Shown in pieces: positions 4,800 to 7,288 of a stretch of 7,288 bases of DNA. Numbering within the stretch: position 1 is the stretch's first letter; every line of letters starts with the position of its first letter. Location: assembly GCA_029863825.1 (NCBI GenBank), contig JAOTUP010000093.1:1-7288 (forward strand), read 5' to 3'. The translations under genes and the position numbers were made by a program. A model generated the notes under the pieces. It saw nothing but the letters and a program-made list of their open reading frames with translations. It did no database searches and was not told the DNA's origin. This DNA comes from Acidobacteriota bacterium. Its GTDB lineage: Bacteria; Acidobacteriota; Thermoanaerobaculia; Multivoradales; JAHEKO01.

Positions 4800-7135
4800 G
4801 CCGAGGACCGGCCGGGGGACCCAACATGCCAAGCTCGAGTGATCGTCTGCGACGGCGCGAATTGCCAAGTCCCCGAGGCCGGCGCCTGGTGCTCGCCGTC
4901 GCTGGAGCCGCGCTGATCCTGCACGGTGCCGCCTCACCCGCTTCTGCCTGCGGCCCGTCGATTCCGCACCCTGCTTTCTGGTTTAGCTCCTCGCCCGATG
5001 AGCCGGAGCGCTTTCTTGCCGGCGAGCTCGGAGTGCTGTCGCCGGAATTGAGAGAAGGCTATCTCTACGTCGCCTATCGCCATCTTGCCGGGCACGGGCT
5101 GGATGAAACGTCGCGGGCTGCGGTGGGGGGATTCTGGGACGCGCCGGAAGACGACCCGTGGCAATACGACGCTGTGCGCATGTGGAACGAAGCGGTAAAG
5201 GAGGTCACGGGCCGGCGTCGCCCGGCGTCGCGGCGCTGGCAGGCTCAGGTGTACCTGACCCGGCCGGACGGGGGCTATGGCGGCTACTTCATCAACTGTC
5301 TCGAAGATGCCTATCGCACCGCCGTCGAAACGCTTCATGCCCGAGCCGAGGTGTACTCCCCCGCGGAGCTCGACGGGTGGATCGAGGCGCAGGACATCGT
5401 GTTCGGCAACTGCGGCGCCGAGCCGGGATCGAGTCCGGCGCCGCCGCCTGTCTCCGCATCTCCGCTGGCCCGCGCCGACCGCGCCTACCAGATCGCGGCA
5501 GCCCATTTTTACGCCCGCGACTTCGTCACGGCGGCGGAGCGGTTTCGCGAGATTGCCGCCGCGCGGAGCTCCCCGTGGAGTGATCTGGCGACTTACCTGG
5601 AAGCGCGCTGCCTCATCCGTTCGTCGACGGTCGCCTTTCTCTCACGCGATGAGCAGTTCGCGAAGGCGCGGGATCTCCTCGAGGCGATCATCGACGATCC
5701 GTCTCGCGACGCGGTTCACCGGATGGCGCAGCGCCTCGCCCAGTACATCGAGATTCGCATCGATCCAGACGGCACACGGAACAGCTTGCGCCGTCGACTC
5801 CTGGCCCCACGCCTCGAGCCGCCGTTGCGCCAGAATCTGATCGACTACTTCTGGCTTCTGAAGCGGATTCCGCGCGAGGAGATCGGCGACCAGCCGGCGC
5901 TCGATCGCTGGATTCTCACCCTTCGTCATCACCACGATTCCGACGCCGCCAAGCGCGCGGCGCGGATCTGGGAGGAGATGAAATCGGTGGCGGCGGCGGC
6001 TTCCGGGGACGAGGAGTCGGCCGACAGCCGAGTGGACGCCGACGTGTTCCTGGCGCCAGCGCTGGTCCTTGCCCCCCGTCCGGAGCCGTGGACGACTGCA
6101 GTCATGAATGCGGCCGAAGAGGTGCCGGCCGACTCCCAGCTCTTCCCCACCGTGAGCTATCACCTGGCGCGGCTGTACATGGCCGCTGCCGACTTCGAGT
6201 CGGCGAGGACGAGCGTCGAAAAGGCGATCGAGGAGCTCGACGCGCGCTTGAGCCCGGGTGACCGCAACCGTTTCGTGCTCCTCATGGCGGAGCTGTCTCC
6301 GACCCTCGAGGAGCGTATCGAGCTCGGGCAGCGAGAGCCGCTGGGATATATCTGGGATTACGAGGGAGCCGGAGACCAGTCACTGGCCGCGGGACCTCCA
6401 TACTTCAAGTCGCTTGCCGGTAAGACCATGCCGGCCGGTATCGCCGTCGATGCCTTGAATCTGGCGTCGAGCGCTCGCCTTCTGCAGCTGCTGTCGGATG
6501 ACTCGCTCGAGCCGGCGCTTCGCCAGCGGTTGGCGCCGATCGCCTGGACGCGCGCCGTACTCGGCGGAGAAGAGAGCGAGGCGCTGGCTCTCGAGCCACT
6601 GGCCGCTGGTGCCGCGCCGGAGATAGCCGGCGAGATCGAACGCTATCGGCTGGCGGCGCCGGGTGAGGAGCGGCTCTTCGTCGGCGCTCTCGGCATTTTG
6701 CGGCTTCCGGGTCTCAGGCCGACGCTGCGCCACGGTTTCGGTCGCTTCGGCGTGCAGAGCTATTGGGATGAGGAGGAGACCGTCGGCCTCGACGAGTTCA
6801 GCTATCTGCGCGACAACTGGTGGTGCAGCGATCCGCTCCACGGAATCGTGCCGCGAAGCCTTGCCATCCTGGACGCGCAAAACCGTGCGGAAGCCGAGCA
6901 GACACTCGGTCGGTTCAAAGACCTCCCCCCGGCTCCGACCCACCTCGGCCAGATCATCCTCGGCTGGGCCGAGACCCACCGTGGCGATCCTCGGGTGCCG
7001 GAAGCGCTTCACCGGGTGGTGCGTGGCAGTCGAATATGCGGCGGCGGCGAGATCTCCCGCGTTGCCTTCCAGACGCTCCACGCGCGCTATGCGGGCAGCG
7101 AGTGGGCGAAGAAGACGAAGTACTGGTACAAGTGA
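4796..7135 (+). CDS. Large exported TPR-like protein of unknown function
   Basis: This protein has 779 residues (769 if ATG 4826 is used). A basic N-terminus with many Arg at 18-30 precedes a hydrophobic stretch at 31-47 and an Ala-Ser-Ala cleavage site at 49-51, so the mature protein should begin CGPS and act outside the cytoplasm. Helical-repeat segments are visible at about 226-256 (AYQIAAAHFYARDF), 266-300 and 453-483 (YHLARLYMAAADFESARTSV), with another alpha-rich TPR-like end at about 715-770 finishing in WAKKTKYWYK. Aromatic, acidic stretches near 112-130 and 655-677 and Cys at 52, 168, 206, 677 and 748 suggest disulfides or a ligand site. No catalytic motif is recognisable. It resembles long hypothetical proteins starting with an ACGP motif after the signal peptide and ending in WA-K-T-x-YW; this is recall, not a search. 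Coupling to the DUF3142-like lipoprotein suggests they act together at the cell envelope. Confidence 0.8.
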   Translation: MSRGPAGGPNMPSSSDRLRRRELPSPRGRRLVLAVAGAALILHGAASPASACGPSIPHPAFWFSSSPDEPERFLAGELGVLSPELREGYLYVAYRHLAGHGLDETSRAAVGGFWDAPEDDPWQYDAVRMWNEAVKEVTGRRRPASRRWQAQVYLTRPDGGYGGYFINCLEDAYRTAVETLHARAEVYSPAELDGWIEAQDIVFGNCGAEPGSSPAPPPVSASPLARADRAYQIAAAHFYARDFVTAAERFREIAAARSSPWSDLATYLEARCLIRSSTVAFLSRDEQFAKARDLLEAIIDDPSRDAVHRMAQRLAQYIEIRIDPDGTRNSLRRRLLAPRLEPPLRQNLIDYFWLLKRIPREEIGDQPALDRWILTLRHHHDSDAAKRAARIWEEMKSVAAAASGDEESADSRVDADVFLAPALVLAPRPEPWTTAVMNAAEEVPADSQLFPTVSYHLARLYMAAADFESARTSVEKAIEELDARLSPGDRNRFVLLMAELSPTLEERIELGQREPLGYIWDYEGAGDQSLAAGPPYFKSLAGKTMPAGIAVDALNLASSARLLQLLSDDSLEPALRQRLAPIAWTRAVLGGEESEALALEPLAAGAAPEIAGEIERYRLAAPGEERLFVGALGILRLPGLRPTLRHGFGRFGVQSYWDEEETVGLDEFSYLRDNWWCSDPLHGIVPRSLAILDAQNRAEAEQTLGRFKDLPPAPTHLGQIILGWAETHRGDPRVPEALHRVVRGSRICGGGEISRVAFQTLHARYAGSEWAKKTKYWYK

Positions 7136-7140
7136 AGCGT

Positions 7141-7200
7141 CGCGGAGATTCTCCTCGATCTGATATCGACACTCTCCGCGGAAGGACGCGACTCCGCGTC
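7141..7200. terminator. Nested inverted repeats between convergent genes
   Basis: CGCGGAG 7141-7147 pairs with CTCCGCG 7174-7180, enclosing an inner stem TCGAT 7155-7159 with ATCGA 7165-7169. A second hairpin follows: GACGCG 7185-7190 with CGCGTC 7195-7200 and a four-base loop. They occupy nearly all of the space between the stop codons at 7135 and 7205, as expected of a bidirectional transcription stop, but no T tract is present on either strand. Confidence 0.4.
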
Positions 7201-7202
7201 GA

Positions 7203-7288
7203 CTACCGCCGCTGTTTCCAGAATCGCTCGAGAGTGTAGCGGCCGCCGCCGGCTAGAACCAGCGCCAGGAACGCCACGGCGTAGACCA
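7203..7288 (-). CDS. Probable DoxX-family membrane protein, C-terminal end
   Basis: Only the last 27 residues are inside the window; the gene continues beyond 7288 and ends at TAG (7205-7203). They read as a hydrophobic helix end, VYAVAFLALVLAGGGRY, then TLERFWKQRR with a basic tail. A last transmembrane helix ending in a glycine-rich GxGRYSLD-like turn is typical of DoxX-type four-helix membrane proteins, which occur with redox or sulfur-metabolism genes but often have no defined function. The call rests on a short stretch. It faces the large TPR-like gene tail to tail. Confidence 0.5.
   Translation of the reverse strand, partial: VYAVAFLALVLAGGGRYTLERFWKQRR

Overview
The window is G+C-rich, gene-dense bacterial DNA with strong codon-position bias. 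It carries five complete protein genes and one partial gene at each edge. I see no tRNA, rRNA, CRISPR array, transposase or integrase. The gene mix (a reaction-centre-type multiheme cytochrome fused to TPRs, a GGDEF-PilZ protein, an NTF2-like protein, a DUF3142-like lipoprotein) fits a soil or sediment member of Acidobacteriota or a myxobacterium/desulfobacterial relative. That placement is inference from gene content; no marker gene is present.

Layout: (1) positions 1-204, the C-terminal end of an NTF2/SnoaL-like (DUF4440-type) gene on + that is intact only if one base is restored near 147/148. (2) 325-1128 (+), a secreted diheme c-type cytochrome with a TPR tail. (3) 1129-1397, a gap with a hand-folded RNA-like structure and a TTGACC-N17-GACAAT promoter placed almost on the next start codon. 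(4) 1398-2603 (+), an unknown helical domain, then GGDEF, then PilZ. (5) 2620-3705 (-), a GAF-GGDEF diguanylate cyclase, convergent with the previous gene. (6) 3706-3953, a divergent promoter region. (7) 3954-4799 and 4796-7135 (+), a DUF3142-like lipoprotein and a 779-residue exported TPR-like protein sharing an ATGA overlap. (8) 7136-7202, nested inverted repeats. (9) 7203-7288 (-), the C-terminal end of a probable DoxX-family membrane protein.

The theme of the left half is cyclic-dinucleotide signalling. The GGDEF-PilZ protein has an intact GGEEF motif, I-site and PilZ c-di-GMP-binding motifs. However, the aspartate that normally reads the guanine base (PleD D344) is serine (S178). That is the substitution described for Hypr GGDEF enzymes, which make 3',3'-cGAMP in Geobacter and relatives. 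The neighbouring GAF-GGDEF protein keeps the aspartate and should be an ordinary diguanylate cyclase. A Hypr-like catalytic domain fused to a PilZ receptor, directly downstream of a c-type cytochrome gene, is the most interesting feature here. In Geobacter, Hypr-made cGAMP controls cytochromes for extracellular electron transfer, but I found no convincing GEMM-Ib riboswitch in this window. The right half is a translationally coupled pair of cell-envelope proteins of unknown function.
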